37,470 bases of DNA from RPQJ01 sp041910015 (GTDB lineage Bacteria > Pseudomonadota > Gammaproteobacteria > Steroidobacterales > Steroidobacteraceae), in contig JAYRRR010000026.1 of assembly GCA_041910015.1 (NCBI GenBank), forward strand, positions 1 through 37,470, read 5' to 3'. A program made the position numbers and the translations under genes. Within the stretch, counting starts at the first letter, position 1; every line of letters begins with the position of its first letter. This document shows positions 1-8,449 of the stretch, one piece after another. A model generated the notes under the pieces. That model was not told the DNA's origin, ran no database searches, and saw only the letters and a list, made by a program, of their open reading frames with translations.

Positions 1-227
1 CTCGGTTCGAGCCGTCGCATCTCGCGCGGCCCGGCGCGGTCATCCGCGTCATCGACCGTGCCGTCGTCGTCACCGGCTTCGAAGCCGCGGGCCGAGCCCG
101 TGAACACGGCCGGTCGGTGCGCTTCCCGGTCGAAGACACCGCGTTGCCGCGACCGCAGGCCCCACGCATAGATTCCGGCGATCAGCAGCGCGCCGGCGAT
201 CAGCAGTATCCAGCGAAGCTCGTTCAT
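1..227 (-). CDS. zipA: Cell division protein ZipA, N-terminal part (gene runs off the window start)
   Basis: Only the first 75 or so codons are inside the window. The protein starts MNELRWILLIAGALLIAGIY, a single N-terminal membrane anchor with almost no periplasmic segment. It is followed by a basic stretch and an Asp/Arg-rich variable region. This is the usual ZipA arrangement: an inner-membrane protein that tethers FtsZ to the membrane through a C-terminal domain, which lies beyond base 1 and cannot be checked here. The start is an ATG 25 bases after the smc stop, on the same strand. The smc-zipA order is common in gammaproteobacteria and supports the call. Identification rests on the anchor and the position, so an unrelated small membrane protein cannot be fully excluded. 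Confidence 0.85.
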   Translation of the reverse strand, partial: MNELRWILLIAGALLIAGIYAWGLRSRQRGVFDREAHRPAVFTGSARGFEAGDDDGTVDDADDRAGPREMRRLEP

Positions 228-252
228 GCTGCCGCGGATTCCCTGGCCCCGT

Positions 253-3200
253 TCACATCGCCGCCATGCGCACGGCCTCGTCGACGTCGACCGCGACGAG
301 ACGCGAGCAGCCCGGCTCGTTCATCGTCACGCCGAGCAGCTGGTTCGCGAGTTCCATCGTCGTCTTGTTGTGCGTGACGAAGATGAACTGCACCTGGCCC
401 GACATCTCACGGACGATGTCGCAGAAGCGGCCGACGTTGTTCTCGTCCAGCGGCGCGTCGACCTCATCGAGCAGACAGAACGGCGCCGGGTTGAGTTCGA
501 AGATCGAGAACACGAGCGCCACGGCCGTCAGCGCTTTCTCGCCGCCCGAGAGCATGCTGATCGAGCTGTTCCGCTTGCCGGGTGGACGCGCCATGATCGT
601 CACACCCGCCTCGAGCACGTCGTCGCCGACGAGCTCGAGATAGGCCTGGCCGCCGCCGAAGAGTCGCGGGAACTTCTCCTTGAGGCCGGCGTTGACGCGG
701 TCGAACGTGTCCTGGAAGCGCGAGCGGGTCTCGCGGTCGATCTTGCGGATCGCTTCTTCCAGCGTGTTGAGCGCGTCGGTCAGGTCGGCGAACTGGCGGT
801 CGAGATACTCCTTGCGCTCGGTCTGCTCCGCGAACTCGTCGATCGCGGCGAGGTTGACCGCACCGAGACGCTCGATCTTCTCGCTGGTCTCGGCGAGCCG
901 CTGCTCCCAGCCGGCCACGTTGGCGTCCTCGGGCAGCGCCGCGACGATCTCCTGCCTTTCGAGCCGCGTCTGGGCGAACTGCTCCGTGAGCGTCTCGCGC
1001 CGCAGCCTGAGTTCCTGCACGGCAAACCGCACGTTCTCGCACGCGCCGCGCGCTTCCTCGACGTCGCCTTCCGCGACGAGACGGCGCTCGTCGAACTGCC
1101 GCAGGTTTGCATCGACCGCCGTCATCTTCTGGCGCGAGGTAGCGAGCTCGCCCTCGACGGCGAGGCGGCGCTGCAGGGCCTCCTCGAGCGTCGTCCTGAG
1201 CTGCGCCTCGCCCTGCTCGCCCGCCGCGAGCTCCGCCTCGAGATCCTGCCGGCGGGACGCGAACTGGCCGACCTGCGCGTCGAGCCGCTGGAGCCCCGCG
1301 AGCAGAGACTGATGACTCGTGCGTCGCGACTCGACGCGGATGGCGGCCTCGTTGGCCGCATTGCGCGCCGCCTGTGCGCTCGCGCGCGCCTGCGCCAGCC
1401 GACCTCGGAGGACGTCGCGTTCCGATTCCAGCGCGACGCGCTGGTCCTCGAGCTCGGCCATCGCGGCGACGGCTTCCTCGAGCCGGGCGCGTGCGGCGCG
1501 GCTGCCGGCATTGCCCGCCTCGAGCGCGCTGCCGACTTCGCTCAGCTCGAGTACCAGCTGCTGCATGCGCCTGTCGCGCTGCTCGGCGCGCGCACGCAGG
1601 CTGTCGATCTGCGAACGCAGGTTCATGTGCGACGCGCCGCTGCGCGAGACGAGCACCTGGTGATCGGCGAGCCGGTCCTCGATCTCCCGCACGCGGGCAC
1701 GCAGCGCCTCGAGGTCGTGCTCGGCGGCACGGTGACGCGCCTGCTGCGTGCCAAGCGCGGTGCGTTCGTCGCGCAGGCGCACCTCGCGTTCGAGCACGCC
1801 TTCGTGTGCGTCCTTGTCACGGCTGACGCGCAGCCAGTCCGGCCCGATCCAGATCCCGTCGCGCGTGATGACCGACTGGCCGGCCTGCAGCCGCGGGCGC
1901 AGCGCGAGCGCCTCCACGAGCGAGTCACAGGCGACGATGCCCTGAAACAGCGCATCGAGACCCGCCGGGCCGCGGACGCGCGCGCGCAGCGTCTCGCCGT
2001 CGTGGCTCGAGGACACGGCGCCTTCGGCACCCGCAAAGAACGTCACGGTGCCGGCGGTGAGGCTCTCGAGCGTCGCCGCCACGTCCTCGAGCGAATCCAC
2101 GCAGACGGCTTCGAGGTAGCCGCCGAGCACGGTTTCGACGGCGCGGTCCCAGCCGCGATCGACGGAAAGCTGCTGCGCGAGGCGCGGACTGGCGTCGAGG
2201 CCCCGCGACTTGAGCCAGTCCACGACCTTGCCCTGGCCCTGCCCCAGTGCGGCGCGCTGCAGGGCCTCGAGCGAGACGATGCGGCCTTCGACGTCCTGCG
2301 TCTCGCGCCTCGCGGCCTGCGCGGCCTGCGCCAGCTCGCGCTCGCGCACCCGCTCCGCCTGCAGGGTGGTGACGAGTTCGTCCATCTGCCGGCGGGCCGC
2401 GTCGTGGTCCGCGCGCGTCTGTGCTTCCTGCGTCTCGAGACTCGCGAGCGTCGCGGCCGCGTCGGCCGCTGACAGCGAGCCGTGCTCCTGCGACGCCCGG
2501 TCGCGCTGGTTCATGAGACCGCGCAACTGGTTTTCCATGACCTCGAGTCGCGCGCGTTCGGCCCCCGCCGTCGACGACGCCTGGCGCAGCGACTGATTGA
2601 ATGCTTCCCATTGCTCTTGCCAGCCGGCCATCGCCGCTTCAGCCGCGGCAAGCCCGGCCGCAGTCGCCTGCTCCTCCTCTCGCGAGCGTTCGAGCCCCGG
2701 CCCCATCTCGGCCAGTGCCAGTTCGAGTTCCGCGGCGAGTTCACGGTCGCGCAGGCGGTGCACGTCCGCCTCCTGGATGCCCAGCGCGATCTGCTCGAGC
2801 TCCTGACGCTGCCGCCCGCGGATCTCGCGCGCGTGGTCGATCGCCTGCTCGCCGCGCGAGATCTCGGCGCCGACCTGGTAGTGGCGACCTTGCACTTCCG
2901 ACAATGCGGCCGCCTGGAGGTCGTGCTCCTGACGCGCACGCTCGATGGCCGCCTCGACCGACCGCTGCTCGGCGACCGCGGCCTGCAACGCCAGATCGCG
3001 CTCGTTCAGGAGCGTCTGTCGCGCCGTCGATTCGTCCTCGACCTCGCGCAGCTTGAGTGCCAGCAGCTCCGCGTGCGTCCGGCGCTCGTCCTGCTTCAGT
3101 GCCTGGTAGCGACGGGCCGTCGCCGCCTGCCGCTGCAGGTGCCGGAGCTGCTTCTCGACCTCGTCGCGCAGGTCGCCGAGACGCGCGAGGTTCTCACGCG

Positions 3201-3759
3201 TCTGCGAGATGCGGCTTTCGGTCTCCTTGCGCTTTTCCTTGTAGCGCGAGATGCCGGCAGCCTCCTCGAGGAATGCACGCATGTCCTCGGCCTTCGCCTC
3301 GATCACGCGCGAGATCATGTTCTGCTCGATGATCGCGTAGCTGCGCGAGCCCAGGCCCGTACCGAGAAAGAGCTGCGTGATGTCCTTGCGGCGGCAGCGC
3401 ACGCCGTTCAGGAAGTACGACGACTGGCCGTCGCGCGTCACCACGCGCTTCAGCGAGACTTCGGCGTAGGCCGCGTACTCGCCGCCGAGCTTGCCATCGC
3501 CATTGTCGAACACGAGTTCGACGGAAGCCGTCCCCACGGGCTTGCGCGTGCCGGAGCCGTTGAAGATGACGTCGGCCATCGACTCACCGCGCAGGTGCCT
3601 GGCGGAGATTTCGCCCATGACCCAGCGCACGGCGTCGATGATGTTCGACTTGCCACAGCCATTGGGCCCGACCACGCCGACCAGGTTCGTCGGGAAGCCG
3701 ACCGAGGTCGGATCCACGAACGACTTGAAACCGGCCAGCTTGATCTTGGTCAGGCGCAT
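253..3759 (-). CDS. smc: Chromosome partition protein SMC
   Basis: A full-length SMC ATPase of 1168 residues, the DNA-entrapping core of the bacterial condensin, which organises and segregates the chromosome. The Walker A motif GPNGCGKSN is at residues 31-39, after the typical start MRLTKIKLAGFKSFVDPT. Two long Gln/Glu/Arg/Ala-rich coiled coils flank a hinge at roughly residues 500-650. Near the C-terminus come the ABC signature LSGGEKALTA and the Walker B motif FCLLDEVDAPLDE, with the D-loop and the switch histidine segment FIFVTHNK. Length matches the family. Start is ATG at 3759. It is followed by zipA and diverges from dksA. Presence of SMC rather than MukB fits gammaproteobacteria outside the enterobacterial group. 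The partner genes scpA and scpB are not in the window. Confidence 0.98.
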   Translation of the reverse strand: MRLTKIKLAGFKSFVDPTSVGFPTNLVGVVGPNGCGKSNIIDAVRWVMGEISARHLRGESMADVIFNGSGTRKPVGTASVELVFDNGDGKLGGEYAAYAEVSLKRVVTRDGQSSYFLNGVRCRRKDITQLFLGTGLGSRSYAIIEQNMISRVIEAKAEDMRAFLEEAAGISRYKEKRKETESRISQTRENLARLGDLRDEVEKQLRHLQRQAATARRYQALKQDERRTHAELLALKLREVEDESTARQTLLNERDLALQAAVAEQRSVEAAIERARQEHDLQAAALSEVQGRHYQVGAEISRGEQAIDHAREIRGRQRQELEQIALGIQEADVHRLRDRELAAELELALAEMGPGLERSREEEQATAAGLAAAEAAMAGWQEQWEAFNQSLRQASSTAGAERARLEVMENQLRGLMNQRDRASQEHGSLSAADAAATLASLETQEAQTRADHDAARRQMDELVTTLQAERVRERELAQAAQAARRETQDVEGRIVSLEALQRAALGQGQGKVVDWLKSRGLDASPRLAQQLSVDRGWDRAVETVLGGYLEAVCVDSLEDVAATLESLTAGTVTFFAGAEGAVSSSHDGETLRARVRGPAGLDALFQGIVACDSLVEALALRPRLQAGQSVITRDGIWIGPDWLRVSRDKDAHEGVLEREVRLRDERTALGTQQARHRAAEHDLEALRARVREIEDRLADHQVLVSRSGASHMNLRSQIDSLRARAEQRDRRMQQLVLELSEVGSALEAGNAGSRAARARLEEAVAAMAELEDQRVALESERDVLRGRLAQARASAQAARNAANEAAIRVESRRTSHQSLLAGLQRLDAQVGQFASRRQDLEAELAAGEQGEAQLRTTLEEALQRRLAVEGELATSRQKMTAVDANLRQFDERRLVAEGDVEEARGACENVRFAVQELRLRRETLTEQFAQTRLERQEIVAALPEDANVAGWEQRLAETSEKIERLGAVNLAAIDEFAEQTERKEYLDRQFADLTDALNTLEEAIRKIDRETRSRFQDTFDRVNAGLKEKFPRLFGGGQAYLELVGDDVLEAGVTIMARPPGKRNSSISMLSGGEKALTAVALVFSIFELNPAPFCLLDEVDAPLDENNVGRFCDIVREMSGQVQFIFVTHNKTTMELANQLLGVTMNEPGCSRLVAVDVDEAVRMAAM

Positions 3760-3800
3760 CGATTCACCGGAGGGGGACAGGGAGGCGGCGGCGACGGGCG

Positions 3801-3815
3801 GATTCTAGAAGAATC
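3801..3815. promoter_or_regulatory. Perfect palindrome overlapping the predicted smc promoter
   Basis: GATTCTAGAAGAATC is a 6-3-6 inverted repeat with no mismatch, 42-56 bases upstream of the smc ATG in the smc/dksA divergent region. On the minus strand it contains TAGAAT (3802-3807), one base off the sigma70 -10 consensus. A weak -35 (CTGTGA, 3825-3830) lies 17 bases upstream. The position suggests a site where a dimeric regulator could compete with RNA polymerase. No regulator is identified, and short palindromes can arise by chance. Confidence 0.4.
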
Positions 3816-3890
3816 GGACCCGCCTCACAGCATTTCCAGACGCCCGGTCGGGCGCGCAAAAAGCGGCCCGAACCCGCATTTTCTCCGGGG

Positions 3891-3918
3891 TGGACCGCGG
3901 CGGGCACGCCTGTATAAT
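3891..3918 (+). promoter_or_regulatory. Sigma70-type promoter of dksA-gluQ-phaR
   Basis: A perfect -10 hexamer TATAAT is at 3913-3918. A -35-like TGGACC (4 of 6 matches to TTGACA) is at 3891-3896 with a 16-base spacer. Transcription would start near 3925, leaving a short leader. A GGAG Shine-Dalgarno sequence at 3941-3944 lies seven bases before the dksA ATG. The perfect -10 in otherwise very GC-rich DNA is the main support. Confidence 0.75.
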
Positions 3919-3951
3919 CGCGCGTCCTCCAACAGGAGTGGGAGTTCGTAG

Positions 3952-4644
3952 ATGCCCGTGAAGAAACCGTCTGCCAAGCCCGCCAAGGCCAAGAAGACTG
4001 TTTCTGCCAAGGCCGCCAAACCCGTGTCCAAGGGCGCCGCAAAGCCCTCGGCGGGGGCCGCGAGCAAGGAGAAGGCGCCTCCGCGCAAGGCCGCTGCGGT
4101 CAAGCCGGCCGGTCGGCCCGCCGTGCCGGTGCAGATCGCGACGCGCGCCACGCCCGTCGTCGACGCCTCGCGCGCAGAGGAGGCCGAGTTCGAAACGAGC
4201 GCCAGCCTGCTGTCCGGCCCACGCAACGTCCAGCCCTATCAGATCCGCAAGGGCGAGGAGTACATGAGCAAGGAGCAGCTCGAGCACTTCCGCCGCATCC
4301 TCTCGAGCTGGAAAAACGACCTGATGCAGGAAGTCGATCGCACCGTGCTGCACATGAAGGACGAGGCGGCGAATTTCCCCGACCCGAACGACCGCGCTAC
4401 CCAGGAATCCGAATTCAGCCTCGAGCTGCGCACGCGCGACCGCGAGCGCAAGCTGATCCGCAAGATCGAAGAGGCACTGAAGCGCATCGAGGACGGCAGC
4501 TACGGCTACTGCCTCGAGACCGGCGAGCCGATCGGCGTCAAGCGCCTCGAGGCCCGTCCCGTCGCGACGCTGAGCGTGGAGGCGCAGGAGCGACGCGAAC
4601 GCCGCGAAAAGCAGTTCGGCGACCGGGACGACTGGTATCGCTGA
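3952..4644 (+). CDS. dksA: RNA polymerase-binding transcription factor DksA, cysteine-depleted, with a long basic N-terminus
   Basis: DksA binds in the RNA polymerase secondary channel and, with ppGpp, represses rRNA promoters and activates amino-acid promoters. Residues 105-230 are the DksA core: a coiled coil whose tip carries the essential D-x-x-D-x-A motif as D144-P-N-D147-R-A149, then the globular C-terminal zinc-finger fold. Of the four zinc-finger positions only Cys187 remains; the others are Thr190, Ser208 and Ala211, with family spacing kept (3, 18, 3). The first 100 residues are a Lys/Ala/Pro-rich, probably disordered extension, making 230 residues against about 151 in E. coli. Known families with such substitutions (alphaproteobacterial DksA, Pseudomonas DksA2) work without zinc. 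ATG start with GGAG seven bases upstream. relA is encoded in the same window at 29.9 kb. Confidence 0.95.
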   Translation: MPVKKPSAKPAKAKKTVSAKAAKPVSKGAAKPSAGAASKEKAPPRKAAAVKPAGRPAVPVQIATRATPVVDASRAEEAEFETSASLLSGPRNVQPYQIRKGEEYMSKEQLEHFRRILSSWKNDLMQEVDRTVLHMKDEAANFPDPNDRATQESEFSLELRTRDRERKLIRKIEEALKRIEDGSYGYCLETGEPIGVKRLEARPVATLSVEAQERRERREKQFGDRDDWYR

Positions 4645-4645
4645 T

Positions 4646-5647
4646 CTGCCGCCCGCCTCTCCCGCGGGCGCAGGCGCTTACGTCGGCCGCTTCGCCCCGT
4701 CGCCGAGCGGGCCCCTGCATTTCGGTTCGCTCGTCGCCGCCGTCGGCAGTTTTCTCGACGCGCGTGCCCACGGTGGCTCGTGGCTCGTGCGCGTCGAGGA
4801 TCTCGATCCACCTCGCGAGCGCCCCGGCGCCGCCGCCGACATCCTCCGCACGCTCGAAGCGCTGGGCCTGCATTGGGACGGCCCGGTCCTCAGGCAGAGC
4901 GAGCGCACGGCCGCCTACGTGGAGGCCCTCGCACATCTGGCACGGCGCAACCTGCTGCAGGCCTGCTGCTGCGCGCGCTCGACGCTCGCATCGCTGCCGC
5001 GGAATCGCGACCGCATGGCGGGCATGAACGATGAACTGTTTCACCCAGAGCGCTGTCCCGCCCGCGTCGACGACGCGCCCGGGGCGACTGGCCAGGCGTG
5101 GCGTCTGCGCGTGCCGGACGACGGGGTCGTTTTCGTCGACCGAAGCCTCGGCGTGCAGACGATCGACGTGGCCGCGACGGTCGGCAATTTCGTGCTGCGA
5201 CGTCGCGACGGGTTCTTCGCCTACCAGCTCGCCGTGGTCGTCGACGACGCCTTCCAGGGCATCACCGACGTCGTGCGGGGCTGCGACCTGCTGTCGAGCA
5301 CCGCCCGACAGGTCCTGCTGCAGCAGGCACTTGGGTTGTCGGCGGTCCGCTATCTGCATTTACCCCTTGCCGTGGACCGCAGGGGCCGTAAGCTCTCCAA
5401 GTCGGAGGATGCACCGGCCGTGGGTCGGTCCACGCTGGCGGCACGACTCGTGGCGGTGCTCGACTTCCTCGGCCAGGATCCGCCGCACGCGCTCGACCGG
5501 GCCACACCGCGCGACGTGCTGGCCTGGGCCCGGGAGCACTGGCGCATCGAGGGGTTTGCGGGTCGCGCCGCGCGCGCGGCCCCGGGGGAGACACCGCCGG
5601 CACTGCCGGTCGAGGATCAAAACGATGGCGACGACCACCACGACTAG
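4646..5647 (+). CDS. gluQ: Glutamyl-Q tRNA(Asp) synthetase, start codon uncertain (no ATG, GTG or TTG available)
   Basis: A truncated glutamyl-tRNA synthetase paralogue that attaches glutamate to the queuosine base of tRNA-Asp. Visible motifs are GRFAPSPSG followed by HFGS (the HIGH element), RVEDLDPPRE, a Cys-rich zinc knuckle (ACCCAR ... ERCPAR), YLHLPL and the KMSKS variant GRKLSKSED. The anticodon-binding domain is absent, as expected. The frame opens after a TGA at 4571, yet no ATG, GTG or TTG lies between there and GRFAPSPSG at 4685. The first ATG (4787) would delete the catalytic HIGH region. The best candidate is CTG at 4646, one base after the dksA stop, giving 333 residues; ATC at 4637 is another. 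The protein ends in an acidic His-rich tail that overlaps phaR. dksA-gluQ adjacency is conserved, and queC/queE of the queuosine pathway are in this window. Confidence 0.9.
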   Translation: MPPASPAGAGAYVGRFAPSPSGPLHFGSLVAAVGSFLDARAHGGSWLVRVEDLDPPRERPGAAADILRTLEALGLHWDGPVLRQSERTAAYVEALAHLARRNLLQACCCARSTLASLPRNRDRMAGMNDELFHPERCPARVDDAPGATGQAWRLRVPDDGVVFVDRSLGVQTIDVAATVGNFVLRRRDGFFAYQLAVVVDDAFQGITDVVRGCDLLSSTARQVLLQQALGLSAVRYLHLPLAVDRRGRKLSKSEDAPAVGRSTLAARLVAVLDFLGQDPPHALDRATPRDVLAWAREHWRIEGFAGRAARAAPGETPPALPVEDQNDGDDHHD

Positions 5648-6191
5648 AACCAGCGGGGCACGCCGCCCCAGGTCCGGCGGCGGGACGGCGGCCGAACCCG
5701 GCCGCAAGGGCCCACGCGTCATCCGCAAGTACCCGAACCGGCGTCTGTACGACACGGTCGAGAGCCGCTACGTCACGCTTGTGGATATCCGCCGGCTCGT
5801 CGTCGAGCGCATCGACTTCGTCGTGCTCGACCGCAAGACGCAACAGGACATCACGCGCAGCATCCTGCTGCAGGTGATCGCCGAGCAGGAGGGTGGCGGC
5901 GAGTCGCTCATGAGCCGCGACTTCCTGTCGCAGGTCATCCGCAGCTACGGCAACGGCCTGCAGGACTTCGTCCGCCGCTATCTCGACGAGAGCATCCAGC
6001 AGTTCGCCCGCGAGCAGCGCGAGCTGCGCGAACGCTTCAAGAACGTCGTCGGGATCGACCAGCTCGAGACCGTCACGAACGTCGCGCAGAAGAACTACCA
6101 GCGCTGGAAATCGCTGCAGGAAGAGGTGTTCTCGCGGATTACGCGGCCGTTCGGACGCGACGACCGCGACAAGGGCGACAAGAGCGATTGA
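5625..6191 (+). CDS. phaR: PhaR-type polyhydroxyalkanoate synthesis regulator
   Basis: A 188-residue protein. The N-terminal 28 residues are a Thr/Gly/Arg-rich linker, followed by IRKYPNRRLYDTVESRYVTL, the hallmark of the PHB/PHA accumulation regulator DNA-binding domain. The second domain, starting near VLDRKTQQDITRSILLQVI and including SRDFLSQVIRSYGNGLQDF, is the PHB-accumulation effector domain. A charged, helical C-terminus ends in repeated Asp/Lys/Arg. In characterised bacteria PhaR represses phasin and PHA-synthesis genes and is released by binding the polymer. No pha synthesis gene is nearby, so its target here is inferred from family only. ATG start with GAGG nine bases upstream; the first 23 bases overlap the end of gluQ, suggesting translational coupling. 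Confidence 0.9.
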   Translation: MATTTTTRTSGARRPRSGGGTAAEPGRKGPRVIRKYPNRRLYDTVESRYVTLVDIRRLVVERIDFVVLDRKTQQDITRSILLQVIAEQEGGGESLMSRDFLSQVIRSYGNGLQDFVRRYLDESIQQFAREQRELRERFKNVVGIDQLETVTNVAQKNYQRWKSLQEEVFSRITRPFGRDDRDKGDKSD

Positions 6192-6286
6192 GCAGGCTCA
6201 CCGGGGCCCGGGGCGCCGCGGTTGCGGCGGTCCGGGGAACCGGCCGGCCCCGCGCGTCATGTGCGCGAGGCCGTGGCCCGCGACGC

Positions 6287-8374
6287 TCAAGCCGCGTCGA
6301 CGTTGCGCATCGACAGACGCACACGGCCCTGCCGGTCGACCTCGAGCACCTTCACACGCACGACGTCGCCTTCCTTGAGCTTGTCGCTGACGCGTTCGAC
6401 GCGCTCCTCGCTGATCTGCGAGATGTGCACGAGGCCGTCCTTGCCGGGCAGGATCTGCACGAACGCGCCGAAATCCATCAGGCGCACGACCTTGCCTTCG
6501 TAGACCGCGCCCACTTCGACCTCGGAGGTGATCAGCTCGATGCGCCGTTGCGCCTCGCGGCCCGCGGGGCCGCTGACGGAGGCGATCTTGACGGTGCCGT
6601 CGTTCTCGATGTCGATGGTCGTGCCCGTTTCCTCCGTGATGGCGCGGATGACGGCGCCGCCCTTGCCGATGACCTCGCGGATCTTGTCCGGATCGATCTT
6701 CATCGTGATGATCGTCGGTGCCCACTCCGACATCTGTGGCCGCGCACTCGCGAGCACCTTGTTCATCTCGCCGAGGATGTGCAGGCGGGCCCTGTGCGCC
6801 GAATCGAGCGCCACCTGCATGATCTCCCTGGTGATGCCCTCGATCTTGATGTCCATCTGCAGGGCCGTCACGCCGTCGGCGGTGCCGGCCACCTTGAAGT
6901 CCATGTCGCCGAGGTGATCCTCGTCGCCGAGGATGTCGGTGAGCACCTGGAACTTGCCGCCCTCGAGCACGAGGCCCATGGCGATGCCCGCCACCGGCGC
7001 CTTGAGCGGCACACCCGCGTCCATCAGCGCGAGACTGGTGCCGCAGACCGAGGCCATCGAGCTCGAACCGTTCGACTCGAGGATCTCGGAGACGACGCGG
7101 ATGACGTACGGGAACGTGCTCATGTCCGGCATCACGGCGGCGACGCCGCGACGCGCGAGGTTGCCGTGGCCGATTTCGCGGCGCTTCGGCGAGCCCATCA
7201 TGCCCGTCTCGCCGACCGAGAACGGCGGGAAGTTGTAATGGAGCATGAACGGCTCCTTGCGCTCGCCGGCCAGCGCGTCGATGAGCTGCGCGTCGCGACC
7301 GGTGCCGAGCGTCGTCGTGACGAGCGCCTGCGTCTCGCCACGCGTGAACAGCGCCGAGCCATGGGTGCGCGGCAGCACGCCCGTCTCCACCATGATGCGG
7401 CGGACGGTGTGCATGTCGCGACCGTCGATGCGCGGCTTGCCCTCGATGATGCGACGACGGACGATGTTGTATTCGAGGCGGCCGAACTCGTCGGTCACCG
7501 CGCGCGCGTCGAACTTCGACGTCTCGCCACCCGCGAGCGCCTCGACGACGGACTTGCGGATCTCCGCGACACGGTCGCGGCGCGGGTGCTTCTCGACGAT
7601 CTGGTAGGCCTGCTCGAGCGGCGCGTCGGCCAGTTCGGCGACGGCCCGCGTCAGGGTGGCGTCGATCTCCGGCGCCTTCCAGTTCCAGGCCGGCTTGCCG
7701 GCCTTGGCAACGAGCTCGCGGATCGCCGCGATCGCGGCCTGCATCTGCTCGTGGCCGTAGACGACCGCGCCGAGCATGACCGCCTCGGGCAGGCGCTTCG
7801 CCTCGGACTCGACCATCAGTACCGCGTCCTGCGTGCCGGCCACGACGAGGTCGAGATCCGACGACCTCATTTCGCTGGTGGTCGGATTGAGCAGGTACTT
7901 GCCGTCCTTGTAGCCCACGCGCGCGGCGCCGATCGGGCCCTTGAACGGAATGCCCGACAATGCGAGCGCGGCCGACGCGCCGATCAGCGCGGGGATGTCG
8001 GAATCGATTTCGGGGTCGAGCGAGACGACCGTCGCAACGACCTGCACTTCGTTGAAGAAGTACTCCGGGAACAGCGGACGGATCGGGCGGTCGATCAGGC
8101 GGGAGACCAGCGTCTCCTTCTCCGACGGGCGCCCTTCGCGCTTGAAGAACCCACCCGGGATGCGGCCCGCGGCGTACGTCTTCTCGACGTAGTTGACGGT
8201 CAGCGGGAAGAAATCCTTGCCGGGCTGGGCTTCCTTGCGACCGACGGCCGTGACGACGACGGCAGTGTCGCCCATGGCGACGAGGACGGAACCGTCAGCC
8301 TGACGCGCGAGCCGGCCGGTTTCGAGGGTGACGGCGTGGGGGCCGTACTGGAAGGTGGTCTTGTGGACGTTCAC
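6287..8374 (-). CDS. pnp: Polyribonucleotide nucleotidyltransferase (PNPase)
   Basis: A 3'-5' phosphorolytic exoribonuclease, a trimer that degrades mRNA and joins the RNA degradosome. 695 residues, the usual length. Two RNase PH-like domains flank a helical domain. The second carries the conserved Ser triplet in GSSSMASVCG and the acidic pair in DEDHLGDMDFK that bind phosphate and metal. A KH domain (IREVIGKGGAVIRAITEETG) and an S1 domain (GKVVRLMDFGAFVQILPGKD) complete the C-terminus. Start is GTG at 8374, giving MNVHKTTFQYG; no clear Shine-Dalgarno sequence is visible. It lies downstream of rpsO on the same strand, separated by 89 bases that contain a hairpin terminator. In E. coli pnp is autoregulated through its leader; whether this holds here is not visible. 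Confidence 0.98.
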   Translation of the reverse strand: MNVHKTTFQYGPHAVTLETGRLARQADGSVLVAMGDTAVVVTAVGRKEAQPGKDFFPLTVNYVEKTYAAGRIPGGFFKREGRPSEKETLVSRLIDRPIRPLFPEYFFNEVQVVATVVSLDPEIDSDIPALIGASAALALSGIPFKGPIGAARVGYKDGKYLLNPTTSEMRSSDLDLVVAGTQDAVLMVESEAKRLPEAVMLGAVVYGHEQMQAAIAAIRELVAKAGKPAWNWKAPEIDATLTRAVAELADAPLEQAYQIVEKHPRRDRVAEIRKSVVEALAGGETSKFDARAVTDEFGRLEYNIVRRRIIEGKPRIDGRDMHTVRRIMVETGVLPRTHGSALFTRGETQALVTTTLGTGRDAQLIDALAGERKEPFMLHYNFPPFSVGETGMMGSPKRREIGHGNLARRGVAAVMPDMSTFPYVIRVVSEILESNGSSSMASVCGTSLALMDAGVPLKAPVAGIAMGLVLEGGKFQVLTDILGDEDHLGDMDFKVAGTADGVTALQMDIKIEGITREIMQVALDSAHRARLHILGEMNKVLASARPQMSEWAPTIITMKIDPDKIREVIGKGGAVIRAITEETGTTIDIENDGTVKIASVSGPAGREAQRRIELITSEVEVGAVYEGKVVRLMDFGAFVQILPGKDGLVHISQISEERVERVSDKLKEGDVVRVKVLEVDRQGRVRLSMRNVDAA

Positions 8375-8416
8375 GATGGGATGGGTCCGATGTTGTGCGA
8401 TGGCCCGATGCGGGCC

Positions 8417-8449
8417 GAAAACGAATCCGGCCCGCTGGAGCGGGCCGGA
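8417..8449 (-). terminator. Rho-independent terminator/attenuator between rpsO and pnp
   Basis: A perfect 10-base-pair GC stem (arms 8440-8449 and 8426-8435) with a four-base loop, followed on the minus strand by TTCGTTTTC (8425 down to 8417). It lies directly after the rpsO stop and before pnp. The interrupted T tract suggests partial rather than complete termination, which would let some transcripts read into pnp, as at the E. coli rpsO terminator. A second small hairpin (8402-8416, arms GGCCCG/CGGGCC) follows in the pnp leader. Confidence 0.8.

Noticed and set aside
226..2472. A 748-residue plus-strand open frame opposite smc
   Set aside because: It is an antisense shadow in GC-rich DNA: the minus strand encodes SMC with all its motifs, and the plus frame has only Arg/Leu/Asp/Ala-rich filler.
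6192..6286. GC-rich inverted repeats between phaR and pnp
   Set aside because: Several short overlapping hairpins of very high GC occur between these converging genes, but none is followed by a T tract, so no terminator is called.
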